A stretch of 64,000 bases of DNA from Rhodanobacter denitrificans (GTDB lineage Bacteria > Pseudomonadota > Gammaproteobacteria > Xanthomonadales > Rhodanobacteraceae). The DNA lies in assembly GCA_003241385.1 (NCBI GenBank), contig QFPO01000001.1:186001-250000 (forward strand), given 5' to 3'. A program made the translations under genes and the position numbers. The notes under the pieces were generated by a model. It made no database searches. It was not told where the DNA came from and saw nothing but the letters and a program-made list of their open reading frames with translations. Numbering within the stretch: the first letter of the stretch is position 1; each line of letters begins with the position of its first letter. Positions 28,381 to 37,839 of this stretch are shown here, piece by piece.

Positions 28381-30693
28381 TCAGTCGAAACCGTCGGCGA
28401 ACACCTGATCGGCAAGCTCGACCAGGAAGCTGACCGGAATCACGGCCGGGCGATGGCGATACGCCGGATCGTTGCTGAACACGCAGATCTGCGCCTCGTA
28501 GCGGCCGGCCGCGAGTGCGGTCGCATCGAAACCGACCTGCACGAAGGCCGGCGCCGCGCCCGGCTCGACGACACCGGCCTCGACGTCCAGCAACAGCCAC
28601 GGCACGTCGGCCGGCTGCGCGCAGTCGCCGCCGCGCCGCGCGATCGCGAGCGAGGTGACCTGATGCGCATCGCGCGTCGGGCCGAGGAAGCTCGGCACGC
28701 CGCTGAGCGGATCGATCGTCGCGACGGCGCCCTGCTCGCCGACGAACGCGGTCCAGTACAGCGTGCCGGCCGCGCGGTCGAACGTCAGGCCCTGCTCGTA
28801 CTCGGCGTCGACGCCGAGCGAGCCGACCAGCTCGCCGATGCCGGTGTGCTTGTCGATCCGGACCAGGGCGTCCTCGGAGATGTCCAGGCCGTACATCTGG
28901 CCGTTCTGATCGATCGCGATGTCGACCAGGCAGACGTTGCGGCCGGTCACGACCGGTCCGACGAAGCTGGCCGCCGCGGTGTCACGGTCGATCCGGTACA
29001 GGCCCGACCAGCCGCAGGCCGCGCTGACGCTGGCCGCGTAGAGCACGTCTTCGGCCGGATCCCAGGCCATGCCCATCCAGCCCTCGCCGGCCACCGCGCC
29101 CTGCGGGAACGCCTGCCCGATCGTCTGCAGCGCGCCGCTGGCGGTGTCGATCGTGTGCAGGCGGTTGCTGCGCCAGTCGATCAGCCATTGCCGGTCGAAG
29201 TCCTCGCCGACGAAATCGCCGCCGCTGATCGACAGGCCGTGCGTGTCGAGCATATCGGACAGCACCGTCGTCGCCGTGGCCGGCGCGCGCAGGTCGAACG
29301 CGGTGTAGTCGCGCAGCACGTTCGGCGCGAACTCGACGCCGAACGCTGGCACCGCGACCTCGCCGAGCAGGCCCGCGCCGCCCGGTGAGGGCTGCGGCCG
29401 CCCGGCAGCGGACGCGAGCGGCCGGCGCGGCGTCGCATGACGGATCGCGCCGCCCGACGAGACGGCGACCGGCGCCGACGGCCGGGTCGTCGCCGGATAG
29501 CGGTCGGCGCTCCAGTGCAGCGCTCGCGTGCCGCTGTTGATCAGCACCAGCGGCTGGCTGATGCTGACGCCGGTCGCGGCATGGCCGTTCAGTTCGGGAA
29601 TCGGCAGCGTCAGCTCGGCGGCACCGATGTCGGCCTCCACGCTGCCGACCGCGCTCAGCGCATCGGGCAGCAGCGGGCTCCAGCGGATCGCCTTGCCGGG
29701 GCCGAGGCGCGGCTGGAACGAGGAGTAGACCAGCGCCGACAGGCGGTCCGGCTGCACGCCGACGACCGAGCGGCTGCCCGCATCGCCGCTGTCGCCGAGT
29801 CCCGATCCGGTCGAGGCGTACTGATAGACCAGGTCGCCGGTCTCCTCTTCGATCACCAGCTCGAACGTGTAGCCCGGCATTGCCGGCCAGCCGAGCACCA
29901 TGTCGCGCCACTCGATCACGAAACGGCGCTGGCCCGGCGCACCGATCGTCTTGTAGCGCACCTCGCCGTCGGTATCGGACAGATCGGTCCAGGCCGGCGC
30001 GATGACCGCCGCGGCGTAGTTCGACGGCATGCCGTAGACCATCGGCAGCACGCAGCTCAGCGTGCCGAACTCGACCGCGCCGTTCTTGCCGACGCACAGC
30101 TGGTCGCTGCTGTTGCCGAAGAACGTCAGCTCGAACGGCAGCGTCACCGGCGCGCTGCGCGTGCCGGCGAAACCACCGGTCATCTCGGCGGGCGTGCCGT
30201 CGGCGGCATCGACGTAGGCGAACGGCTCGGTATCGTCGTGGTGGTAGCCAGGCCGCTCGGCGCTGGCGCTCCAGGTCGCGGTCACGGTGCCTGCGAAGGC
30301 CTCGGTCGCGGTGCGCAGCCGCACGTAGCGCAGGCTGGCGCCGGGTTCGACCGGCTGCTGGCGCTGCGAGAACAACGTGCCGTTGGCATCGTCGCGGAGC
30401 GTGTGCCAGAGCAGCGTGCGGTCGCTGTGGTTGGTCAGCGTGTAGCACCAGGCGAGCTGGTCGCCGACCTCGGCCACGATGCCGGTCTGCGTCCCGCAGG
30501 CGTCCGGGTCGGCCGGATCGGCCGGCGCGACGGTGACGCTGAGGCACAGCCCGTCCGCGTCGCAGTCGCCGCCGGCGGCTCCGGCCGGGGTCGGCACCGG
30601 GAACGGCTGCGGCGATGCGGCCGGCTGCGCGCCCGCGGCGGCGGCCCACAGCAAGGCGAACGAAGACACGAGCGGTACGGCGGATCGGAGCAT
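28381..30693 (-). CDS. Large secreted beta-rich protein with GFD C-terminal tail (module 3)
   Basis: 770 residues with a signal peptide (about 1-22, ending AGAQ). It is a paralogue of 13524-16529 without the two Ig repeats. Shared blocks are WCYTLTNHSDRTLLWHTL, LPFELTFFGNSSDQLCVGKNGAVEF, GLDISEDALVRIDKHTG, SLAIARRGGDCAQPADVPWLL and the final ASH/BACON-like ICVFSNDP domain. It ends ADQVFADGFD. The middle looks like a propeller. Cys residues are paired, as expected for an exported protein. It lies downstream of the module 3 regulator on the same strand, with 195 bases between. Function is unknown. Confidence 0.8.
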   Translation of the reverse strand: MLRSAVPLVSSFALLWAAAAGAQPAASPQPFPVPTPAGAAGGDCDADGLCLSVTVAPADPADPDACGTQTGIVAEVGDQLAWCYTLTNHSDRTLLWHTLRDDANGTLFSQRQQPVEPGASLRYVRLRTATEAFAGTVTATWSASAERPGYHHDDTEPFAYVDAADGTPAEMTGGFAGTRSAPVTLPFELTFFGNSSDQLCVGKNGAVEFGTLSCVLPMVYGMPSNYAAAVIAPAWTDLSDTDGEVRYKTIGAPGQRRFVIEWRDMVLGWPAMPGYTFELVIEEETGDLVYQYASTGSGLGDSGDAGSRSVVGVQPDRLSALVYSSFQPRLGPGKAIRWSPLLPDALSAVGSVEADIGAAELTLPIPELNGHAATGVSISQPLVLINSGTRALHWSADRYPATTRPSAPVAVSSGGAIRHATPRRPLASAAGRPQPSPGGAGLLGEVAVPAFGVEFAPNVLRDYTAFDLRAPATATTVLSDMLDTHGLSISGGDFVGEDFDRQWLIDWRSNRLHTIDTASGALQTIGQAFPQGAVAGEGWMGMAWDPAEDVLYAASVSAACGWSGLYRIDRDTAAASFVGPVVTGRNVCLVDIAIDQNGQMYGLDISEDALVRIDKHTGIGELVGSLGVDAEYEQGLTFDRAAGTLYWTAFVGEQGAVATIDPLSGVPSFLGPTRDAHQVTSLAIARRGGDCAQPADVPWLLLDVEAGVVEPGAAPAFVQVGFDATALAAGRYEAQICVFSNDPAYRHRPAVIPVSFLVELADQVFADGFD

Positions 30694-30850
30694 GGTCGAA
30701 CCTCGGCGATCGGACGATAGGACCGGCGGGCGCGCGGCGCCCGAGCCGGAGCAGGAGGTCCGCTCGCCGCACGCAGGACCGAAGGCGCGGCGCGGGCGAG
30801 GCGGGAGACCCGACTGTCCACAACCGGGCCGCCGTTGGCGTTCGACACCG

Positions 30851-30878
30851 CTATCAGGACGGTATGAAACCGGTATCA
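30851..30878 (-). repeat. Three phased TAT(C/G)A repeats upstream of the module 3 secreted gene
   Basis: CTATCA at 30851, GTATGA at 30862 and GTATCA at 30873, each exactly 11 bases apart. On the minus strand they read TGATAC / TCATAC / TGATAG. They sit 158-185 bases upstream of the ATG at 30693 and just beyond the stop of the regulator gene. Position and spacing mirror the ATGGCA array of module 1, though the repeat sequence differs. Confidence 0.55.
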
Positions 30879-30888
30879 GCCTTGCCGA

Positions 30889-33186
30889 TCAATGGATTGC
30901 AAGCGAGGCTGCAGCCGCCGGCGCGATCTGCAGCGCGGCCGGGATCGCGCGTTCGCCGGCCAGCGCGCGGGCCTGGGCGAGCGCGCGGGCCCAGGCCTCG
31001 GCTTCGCCGCGCGCATGGAACAGCGCCACGCGCAGCAAGGCGCAATCGAAGTCGCGCTCGGCCCAGCCGGTGATGCGGCCGGCCACGGCGGCCGCGTCGT
31101 CGCTGCGGCCGCCGTCGAGCAGCCAGTGCACGTAGTCGATCGCGACCCGCGCGACGGTCGCCGGCGTCGCGCGCGCCTCGGCGGCGGCGAGCGCATCGCG
31201 CAGCTGCGACTCGGCCCGCTCGCGATCGCCGTCGCGGGTCGCGCGCTGCGCGGCCGCGAGCAGCTGCAGCGGATGGGCCGGCTCGGCCGGCGGCGCCTTC
31301 GCGTCGGCCGCCGTCGCCGCGATCCAGGCGATCCAGGCGCGGCGCTCCTCGTCCTCGTGCGGCGGCCATCCGGCCAGCGCGCGTGCGGCGACCTGCCGGG
31401 CCAGCTCCGGCTGGCCGCGGCGCCAGGCCAGGTCGGCGCGCATCGCATCCAGATGCGCGGCGGCTTCGCCGGGCTCGCCCGATCCGTCGCCGGCCAGCAG
31501 GGCCTCGGCCTCGCCGTAGCGCCCGACGCCGACCAGGGCGCGTGCCCGGTCCGCGTCGAGGATGCGCCGCTGCACCGGGTCCGACACGCGCGCGCGCAGT
31601 GCGCCGAGCCGGCCGGCCGCGCCGAGCGCCTCGTGCCACTGCAGCTGCTCGGCGCGCAGCATGAGGATGCCGCTCAGCGCCGCGCGCTGCGCATCGACCA
31701 CGCCGAACGCGTCGTAGGTCGCCAGCGCCGACTCGAAGTGCTTCAGCGCGGCCTCGCCGCGGCGGCGCCGCGCATCGAGCAGACCCAGATAGTTGTCGGC
31801 ACGCGCGATGCCGAGCCGGTCGCCGGCCGCCTCGAAGCGCAGCCGCGCCAGGCCCAGATCGTCGGCCGCCGCCGCGTAGCGCTCCAGGCAGCTGCGCGCC
31901 AGCCCGCGGCCGGCCAGCGCATGCGCCGGATTCGGACCGGGCCGCAGCGCCGCCGGCAGGCTCAGCGCCGCGTCGAAGCTGCGCTCGGCGCTCGCGCAGT
32001 CGTCCTCGCGCAGCGCCAGCATGCCGCGCGCGATCAGAACGCGCAGCCGCATCGCGGCGTCGAGGTCGCTCCGCTCGGCCAGCTGCGCGAGCTGTTCGCG
32101 CGCCGCGGCGACGTCGCCGCCGTGGTAGGCGATCTCGGCGGCGAGCAGGCGCAGCCGCGGCGACGCGCGTGCGGTCTCCGGCGCGCCGTCGAGCAGATCA
32201 CGCGCGGTGTCGAACCGGCCGGCCAGCACGGCGGCCTGGATGCGCTGGGCGCGCTCGTCGGGATCGCCGCCGTCGGCCTCGTCGCCGGCGTGGCCCAGCG
32301 CCGCGAGCAGTTGTGCGCTGGCGGCCTGCACGCCGTCGATGACCTCGGCGCGCACGGCTTCCACGCGCAGGCCGGGGCCGTCGTCGGCGCCGATCTGCAG
32401 CACGATCTCCCATCCGCCCGTGACCGGCCGGGCGCGGCCGCGCACGAACTGCGTGCTGCCGAGGATCGCGGCGAGCCGCGCCTCGTCCGGTGCCGACCGC
32501 TCGCGCCGCGCCTCGTGCAAGGCGGCCAGCACGCTCTCGCTCGAAGGCACCGGCAGGCCGGCGCGGCGCAGCCGGTCGGCGATCAGATCCATCGCGCCGA
32601 GTTCGATCCAGACCGCCTCGGGCGCGCCCTCGACGGCCAGCGGCAGCACGACCAGGGGCTGCTCGCGCGCGGCGGTCACCGTGTCGGCCGGTGCCGCCGC
32701 CGGCACGCGCGCCGAGCGCTGCAGCAGTACGCCGGCGAGCACCGCGGCGGCGAACAGCACGGCGAGCAGCCACGGCAGCAGCGGACGGCGCACGACGTTG
32801 CCTTCGGCGGCCACATCGTCGGCAGGCCCCGGCGTGAGGACCGGCCGCGTCTGCGGCGGCTCCGTTTCGTCCTCGGGCGTCGACGCCAGCGGCATCACCC
32901 AGCGGTAGCCGAAACCGGCGACGGTTCGGATCGCGTGCTGGCTCTGCGCATCGTCGCCGATCAGCCGGCGGCTGCGCGCGATCAGCTGGCTGACCTGGAC
33001 GTCGGCGACGTCGACCCGGCCCCACACGGCCGCGACCAGTTCGTCGCGGCCGACCGCGCGGTCGCGGTGCTCGATCAGATAGATCAGGCAGTCGAAGACG
33101 CGGCGCGGCACCGCGACGCGCACGCCGCCCTGGTCCACGTCGCGCGTGAACGAGTCGAAGGTCCAGAGGCCGAAGCTAAACCGCAT
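30889..33186 (-). CDS. Membrane-bound winged-helix regulator with TPR-rich C-terminus (module 3)
   Basis: 765 residues from the ATG giving MRFSFGLWTFD, where the winged helix begins; 62 further upstream codons are probably not translated. The OmpR/CadC-type domain spans 1-98 (DELVAAVWGRVDVADVQVSQLI, AIRTVAGFGYRWV). A transmembrane helix follows at about 135-155, then a helical TPR-like region. It is the closest relative of 10911-13283, matching it also in the periplasmic part (LGAMDLIADRLRRAGLPVPSSESVL). The next gene in the same direction encodes the module 3 secreted protein. Confidence 0.85.
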   Translation of the reverse strand: MRFSFGLWTFDSFTRDVDQGGVRVAVPRRVFDCLIYLIEHRDRAVGRDELVAAVWGRVDVADVQVSQLIARSRRLIGDDAQSQHAIRTVAGFGYRWVMPLASTPEDETEPPQTRPVLTPGPADDVAAEGNVVRRPLLPWLLAVLFAAAVLAGVLLQRSARVPAAAPADTVTAAREQPLVVLPLAVEGAPEAVWIELGAMDLIADRLRRAGLPVPSSESVLAALHEARRERSAPDEARLAAILGSTQFVRGRARPVTGGWEIVLQIGADDGPGLRVEAVRAEVIDGVQAASAQLLAALGHAGDEADGGDPDERAQRIQAAVLAGRFDTARDLLDGAPETARASPRLRLLAAEIAYHGGDVAAAREQLAQLAERSDLDAAMRLRVLIARGMLALREDDCASAERSFDAALSLPAALRPGPNPAHALAGRGLARSCLERYAAAADDLGLARLRFEAAGDRLGIARADNYLGLLDARRRRGEAALKHFESALATYDAFGVVDAQRAALSGILMLRAEQLQWHEALGAAGRLGALRARVSDPVQRRILDADRARALVGVGRYGEAEALLAGDGSGEPGEAAAHLDAMRADLAWRRGQPELARQVAARALAGWPPHEDEERRAWIAWIAATAADAKAPPAEPAHPLQLLAAAQRATRDGDRERAESQLRDALAAAEARATPATVARVAIDYVHWLLDGGRSDDAAAVAGRITGWAERDFDCALLRVALFHARGEAEAWARALAQARALAGERAIPAALQIAPAAAASLAIH

Positions 33187-33358
33187 CCGGACATTATCGC
33201 CGAGCGCACGGCGCGACATCGATGCGCGCGAACGCGGCGCATCCGGCCAGCACGCAAATGCAATCGCGCGGCCGTGCCGCGTCGCTATCGTCGCGTTGCC
33301 CGGAACGCCGGCGTCATGCCGCGCCGTCCCCGTCCACGAAACCGACAGGACCCGACCC

Positions 33359-34015
33359 ATGCCCACCGCCACCCCGACGCCCGGTCCGCTGCTGCTGACG
33401 CCGGCCGACCATACGCTGATCCTGATCGACTACCAGTCGCAGATGGCGTTCGCGACGCGCTCGATCGACATCATCGAGCTGCGCAACAACGCCACCCTGG
33501 TCGCCAAGGCCGCGGCCGGCTTCGGCGTCTCGACGATCCTGACCACGGTCGCCGAGAAGACCTTCTCCGGCCCGGTGTTTCCGGAACTGATCGAGGCGCT
33601 GCCGGGCGCCGCCGCGCTCGACCGCACCAGCATGAATACCTGGGAGGACGCCGCGGTGATCGAGCGCGTCAATGCGATCGGCAAGGGCCGCATCGTGCTC
33701 GGCGGCCTGTGGACCAGCGTGTGCATCGTCGGACCGGCGCTGTCGGCGCTCGACCAGGGCTTCGAGGTCTACGTGATCACCGATGCCTGCGGCGACGTCA
33801 GCGACGAGGCACACGAGCGCGCGGTCGAACGCATGGTGCAGGCCGGCGCGCGTCCGATCACGAGCCTGCAGTACCTGCTCGAGCTGCAGCGCGACTGGGC
33901 ACGCGGTGCGACCTACGACCTGACCACCGGCATCGCGCGCATCCACGGCGGCGGCTACGGCCTCGGCATCGTCTACGCGAAGACGATGTTCGGCACCGGC
34001 GAAGGCGGCCACTGA
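33359..34015 (+). CDS. YcaC-type isochorismatase-fold hydrolase
   Basis: 218 residues, cytoplasmic. The catalytic Asp24 lies in LILIDYQSQM and the nucleophile Cys122 in GGLWTSVCIV. The signature LDRTSMNTWEDAAV places it with the YcaC group rather than true isochorismatases. YcaC-like enzymes form octamers or larger rings and hydrolyse uncertain amide or imide substrates. The start is the ATG before PTATPTPGP. It is followed in the same direction by an amidohydrolase and an MFS exporter, which could form a small degradation and efflux group. Confidence 0.88.
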   Translation: MPTATPTPGPLLLTPADHTLILIDYQSQMAFATRSIDIIELRNNATLVAKAAAGFGVSTILTTVAEKTFSGPVFPELIEALPGAAALDRTSMNTWEDAAVIERVNAIGKGRIVLGGLWTSVCIVGPALSALDQGFEVYVITDACGDVSDEAHERAVERMVQAGARPITSLQYLLELQRDWARGATYDLTTGIARIHGGGYGLGIVYAKTMFGTGEGGH

Positions 34016-34180
34016 CGTGCACGCGGCAGGCCGCGGCCCGTCGCCTGCGATCGCGGCACCGCGCGGGTCCGTGACCTGCCGCCGCTGGTCGGCCGTCGCG
34101 CCGCGATGCGGCCGGCGGCGTACGCTGCCGGCGCGACACCGCGACGGCGGCAGCGCCGGCCCGGCGGCGCAGACGCGCCG

Positions 34181-36118
34181 ATGAACACACCGCCCGATCC
34201 GCAGCGGCGCCGCGCGCTCAAGGGCGCGCTGGCAGGCCTGGCCACCGGCTGGGTCGGCTGCGCGTCGATTCCGCGTCGAGGAAGCTCACCGATGACCGCC
34301 GATCTGATCGTCCGCAATGCCCGCGTCACCACGCTCGATCCTGCGCGCCGCGACGCCGCCGCACTGGCGGTGCGCGACGGCCGGGTGCTCGCGGTCGGCG
34401 ACGAGCGCGACGTGATCGCGCACGCCGGCGCCGCCACGCGGATCGTCGATGCCGGCGGACGCCGCCTGATTCCCGGCCTCAACGACAGCCATACGCATCT
34501 GATCCGCGGCGGCCTCAACTACAACCTCGAGCTGCGCTGGGACGGCGTGCGCTCGCTGGCCGACGCGATGGCGCTGCTGCGCGCCCAGGTCGCGCGCACG
34601 CCGGCGCCGCAGTGGGTGCGCGTCGTCGGCGGCTTCAGCGAGCACCAGTTCGTCGAGAAGCGGCTGCCGACGCTGGCCGAGCTCAATGCGATCGCGCCGG
34701 ACACGCCGGTGTTCATCCTGCATCTGTACGACCGCGCCCTGCTCAATGCGGCGGCGCTGCGCGCGGTCGGCTACACCAAGGACAGCCCCGACCCGCCGGG
34801 CGGACGCATCGAGCGCGACAAGGCCGGCCACCCGACCGGTCTGCTGCTGGCCAAGCCGAACGCCCTGATCCTCTACGCGACGCTGGCCAAGGGACCGCGC
34901 CTGCCGCCGGAATACCAGCTCAATTCGACGCGGCAGTTCATGCGCGAACTGAACCGGCTCGGCATCACCTCGGTGATCGACGCCGGCGGCGGCTTCCAGA
35001 ACTATCCGGACGACTACGCGATCGTCCAGCAGCTGCATGCCGACGATCAGCTGACCGTGCGCATCGCCTACAACCTGTTCACGCAGAACAAGGGCGGCGA
35101 GCGCGAGGACTTCGCACGCTGGACCGAGCTGCTCGAGCCGCGCCAGGGCGACGACCGGCTGCGCCACAACGGCGCCGGCGAGATGCTGGTGTTCTCGGCC
35201 GCCGACTTCGAGGACTTCCGCGAGCCGCGCCCGGAGCTGCCGCCCGGACTCGAAGGCGAGCTCGACGCGGTGGTGCGCCTGCTCGCGGCCAAGCGCTGGC
35301 CGTTCCGGATCCACGCCACCTACGACGAGACGATCGACCGCGTGCTCGACGTCTACGAGGCGGTCGCGCGCGAGGTGCCGTTCAACGGCCTGCACTGGAT
35401 CGTCGATCACGCCGAGACGATCTCCGAGCGCAACATCGAGCGCGTGCGCGCGCTCGGCGGCGGCATCGCGATCCAGCACCGCATGGCGTTCCAGGGCGAG
35501 TACTTCGCCGAGCGCTACGGACGCCAGGCCCTGGCGCGCACGCCGCCGATCCGGCGCATGCTCGATCTGGGCGTGCCGGTCGGCGCCGGCACCGACGCCA
35601 CGCGCGTGGCCAGCTACAACCCCTGGGTCGCGCTGCACTGGCTGGTCAGCGGCCGCAGCGTCGGCGGCCTGCCGATGTACGGCGACGACAACCGGCTCGA
35701 ACGCGAGGAAGCGCTGCGGCTGTGGACGCACGGCAGTGCCTGGTTCTCGAGCGAAGAAGCGCTCAAGGGCCGTCTCGCGCCGGGCCAGCTCGCCGACTTC
35801 GCGCTGCTGTCGGCCGACTACTTCGCGGTGGCCGAGGCGGCGATCGCCGACATCACCAGCGTGCTGACCGTGGTCGGCGGCCGCGTCGTGCACGGGGCCG
35901 GACCGTACTCGGATCTGGCGCCGCCGTTGCCGGCACCGATGCCGGACTGGTCGCCGGTCGCCGCGTTCGGCGGCTACCGCCACGCCGAGGCCGCCGTCGC
36001 GCAGGCCGCCGTGCCGTGCCGCGTGCACGGCCATGCGCACGCGCCGGTCCATGCCGCGCCGACCGACGACCCGCGCGGCTTCTGGGGCGCACTCGGCTGC
36101 GCCTGTTTCGCGTTCTGA
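34181..36118 (+). CDS. Amidohydrolase-3 family metal-dependent hydrolase with Tat-like leader
   Basis: 645 residues. The N-terminus has PQRRRALKGALAGLATGWVGCAS, a twin-arginine-like motif with a possible lipobox Cys, so it may be exported folded. From residue ~37 the YtcJ/Amidohydro_3 fold starts (LIVRNARVTTLDPARRDAAALAVRDGRVLAVG). Metal ligands appear in LIPGLNDSHTHL, HWIVDHAE and the Asp of GAGTDATR. Reported relatives act on amides, ureas and aryl compounds; the substrate here is unknown. A shorter start at 34291 would remove the leader. The C-terminus has a His-rich and Cys-containing tail. The MFS gene starts 15 bases after the stop. Confidence 0.87.
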   Translation: MNTPPDPQRRRALKGALAGLATGWVGCASIPRRGSSPMTADLIVRNARVTTLDPARRDAAALAVRDGRVLAVGDERDVIAHAGAATRIVDAGGRRLIPGLNDSHTHLIRGGLNYNLELRWDGVRSLADAMALLRAQVARTPAPQWVRVVGGFSEHQFVEKRLPTLAELNAIAPDTPVFILHLYDRALLNAAALRAVGYTKDSPDPPGGRIERDKAGHPTGLLLAKPNALILYATLAKGPRLPPEYQLNSTRQFMRELNRLGITSVIDAGGGFQNYPDDYAIVQQLHADDQLTVRIAYNLFTQNKGGEREDFARWTELLEPRQGDDRLRHNGAGEMLVFSAADFEDFREPRPELPPGLEGELDAVVRLLAAKRWPFRIHATYDETIDRVLDVYEAVAREVPFNGLHWIVDHAETISERNIERVRALGGGIAIQHRMAFQGEYFAERYGRQALARTPPIRRMLDLGVPVGAGTDATRVASYNPWVALHWLVSGRSVGGLPMYGDDNRLEREEALRLWTHGSAWFSSEEALKGRLAPGQLADFALLSADYFAVAEAAIADITSVLTVVGGRVVHGAGPYSDLAPPLPAPMPDWSPVAAFGGYRHAEAAVAQAAVPCRVHGHAHAPVHAAPTDDPRGFWGALGCACFAF

Positions 36119-36132
36119 CCGGAGCCAGACGA

Positions 36133-37779
36133 ATGGCGAATGCCGCCTCCGCCACACCGGCCACGCCCGCGCCCGGCGCCTGGGCGCCGCTCGGCCAGCC
36201 GACGTTCCGCGCGCTGTGGCTGGCGATCCTGGCCGGCAACATCGGCACCTGGATGCACGACGTCGCGGCGGCCTGGGTCATGACCGACCTGACCGGCTCG
36301 CCGCTGATGGTCGCGGCGGTGCAGGCGGCGACGACGCTGCCGGTGGTCGTGCTGGCGCTGGCCGCCGGCGCGCTCGCCGACATCGTCGACCGCCGCCGCT
36401 ATCTGATCGTCGCGCAGCTGTGGATGGCCAGCATCGCCGCCCTGCTCGCGGTGCTCGCGCAGGCCGGCCAGGTCGGGCCGTGGACGCTGCTCGCGCTGAC
36501 GTTCGCGCTCGGCGTCGGCGCGGCGATGGCGATGCCGGCGCAGGCCGCGACGACGCCGGAGCTGGTGCCGCGCGCCCTGCTCGCGCCGGCGGTCGCGCTC
36601 AATTCGGTCGGCATGAACATCGCGCGCTCGATCGGGCCGGCGCTCGGCGGCCTGGTCGTCGCGCGGCTCGGCGCGAGCTGGGCGTTCGCGCTCAATGCGG
36701 TCTCGTTCGTCGCGGTGCTGGTCGTGCTGTGGCGCTGGCGGCGCGCGCCGGCGCCGTCGAGCCTGCCGGCCGAGACCTTCGGCGGCGCCTTGCGTGCCGG
36801 CCTGCGCTATGCCGGCCAGGCCACGGCGCTGCGCGCGGTCCTGGTCAAGGCGGCCAGCTTCTTCGTGTTCGCCAGCGCGCTGACCGCGCTGATGCCGGTG
36901 ATCGTGCGGCGCGACCTCCATGCCGGCCCCGGCACGTTCGGCCTGCTGCTCGGCTGCGTCGGCGTCGGCGCGATCGCCGGCGCGATGCTGCTGCCGCGCC
37001 TGCGCGGCCGCATCGACCGCGACACGCTGGTGCTGGCCGCCTCGCTGCTCTACGCGGCCTGCATGCCGGCGGTCGCGACGTTCGAGCATCTGGCCCTGCT
37101 CTGCCCGGTCATGCTGCTGGCCGGCGTCGCCTGGATCGCCGTGCTGTCGTCGCTGCAGGTGGCCGCGCAGACCGCGGTGCCGGCCTGGGTCCGCGCCCGC
37201 GCGCTGTCGCTGTACATCGTCGTGTTCTCCGCCGGCATGGCCGGCGGCGCGCTGATCTGGGGCGCGCTCGCGCAGCGCCACGGCAGCGACCTCGCGCTCT
37301 ACATCGCCGCCGCCGGCACCGCGCTGGCCGCGCTGTTCGCACGGCGCTTCCGGCTCGGCGGCACCGACACGCTCGATCTGGCGCCGTCGGCACACTGGCC
37401 CGAGCCGCTCGTGACCGATCCGGTCGACGGCGAGCGCGGGCCGGTGCTGGTGACGGTCGAGTACCGCATCGACGCGGCCGATCGCGACGCCTTCCTGCGT
37501 GCGATGCGCGAGCTCGGCCGCAGCCGCCGTCGCGACGGCGCGGTGCAATGGGGCGTGCTCGAGGACACCGCGCAGCCCGGCACGCATCTGGAGTACTTCC
37601 TGGTGCCGTCCTGGCTCGAGCATCTGCGCCAGCACGCGCGCGTGACCGGCGAGGAGCGCCGTCTGCAGGAGGCGCTGCGCGCGCTGCATCGTGGCGACGG
37701 CGCGCCGGTGGTCCGCCACTTCGTCGCCGGCTCCGCGCACGATCTGGCCAAGCCGGCGCCGGGCCATGACGACATCTGA
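36133..37779 (+). CDS. MFS exporter (EntS-like, MFS_3 family) with ABM-like C-terminal domain
   Basis: 548 residues. Residues ~20-415 carry the transmembrane helices of a major facilitator exporter, with the loop motif ALADIVDRRRYLI between helices 2 and 3 and GxxxGPALGG in helix 5. Residues ~435-535 form a soluble alpha/beta domain (VLVTVEYRIDAADRDAFLRAMRELG) typical of the MFS_3 group and similar to antibiotic-biosynthesis monooxygenase folds. EntS relatives export siderophores or drugs. It follows the amidohydrolase by 15 bases and is probably co-transcribed with it. Confidence 0.88.
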   Translation: MANAASATPATPAPGAWAPLGQPTFRALWLAILAGNIGTWMHDVAAAWVMTDLTGSPLMVAAVQAATTLPVVVLALAAGALADIVDRRRYLIVAQLWMASIAALLAVLAQAGQVGPWTLLALTFALGVGAAMAMPAQAATTPELVPRALLAPAVALNSVGMNIARSIGPALGGLVVARLGASWAFALNAVSFVAVLVVLWRWRRAPAPSSLPAETFGGALRAGLRYAGQATALRAVLVKAASFFVFASALTALMPVIVRRDLHAGPGTFGLLLGCVGVGAIAGAMLLPRLRGRIDRDTLVLAASLLYAACMPAVATFEHLALLCPVMLLAGVAWIAVLSSLQVAAQTAVPAWVRARALSLYIVVFSAGMAGGALIWGALAQRHGSDLALYIAAAGTALAALFARRFRLGGTDTLDLAPSAHWPEPLVTDPVDGERGPVLVTVEYRIDAADRDAFLRAMRELGRSRRRDGAVQWGVLEDTAQPGTHLEYFLVPSWLEHLRQHARVTGEERRLQEALRALHRGDGAPVVRHFVAGSAHDLAKPAPGHDDI

Positions 37780-37839
37780 GCGCGCGCGGCGCATTTTCAC
37801 CGGCACCGTGTCGGCCGACGACTCCGAAGGAAACGCCCG

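Noticed and set aside
33187..33372. An N-terminal extension of 62 codons on the module 3 regulator
   Set aside because: The winged-helix domain starts at MRFSFGLWTFD, as in its paralogues, and the extension is not hydrophobic or conserved-looking.
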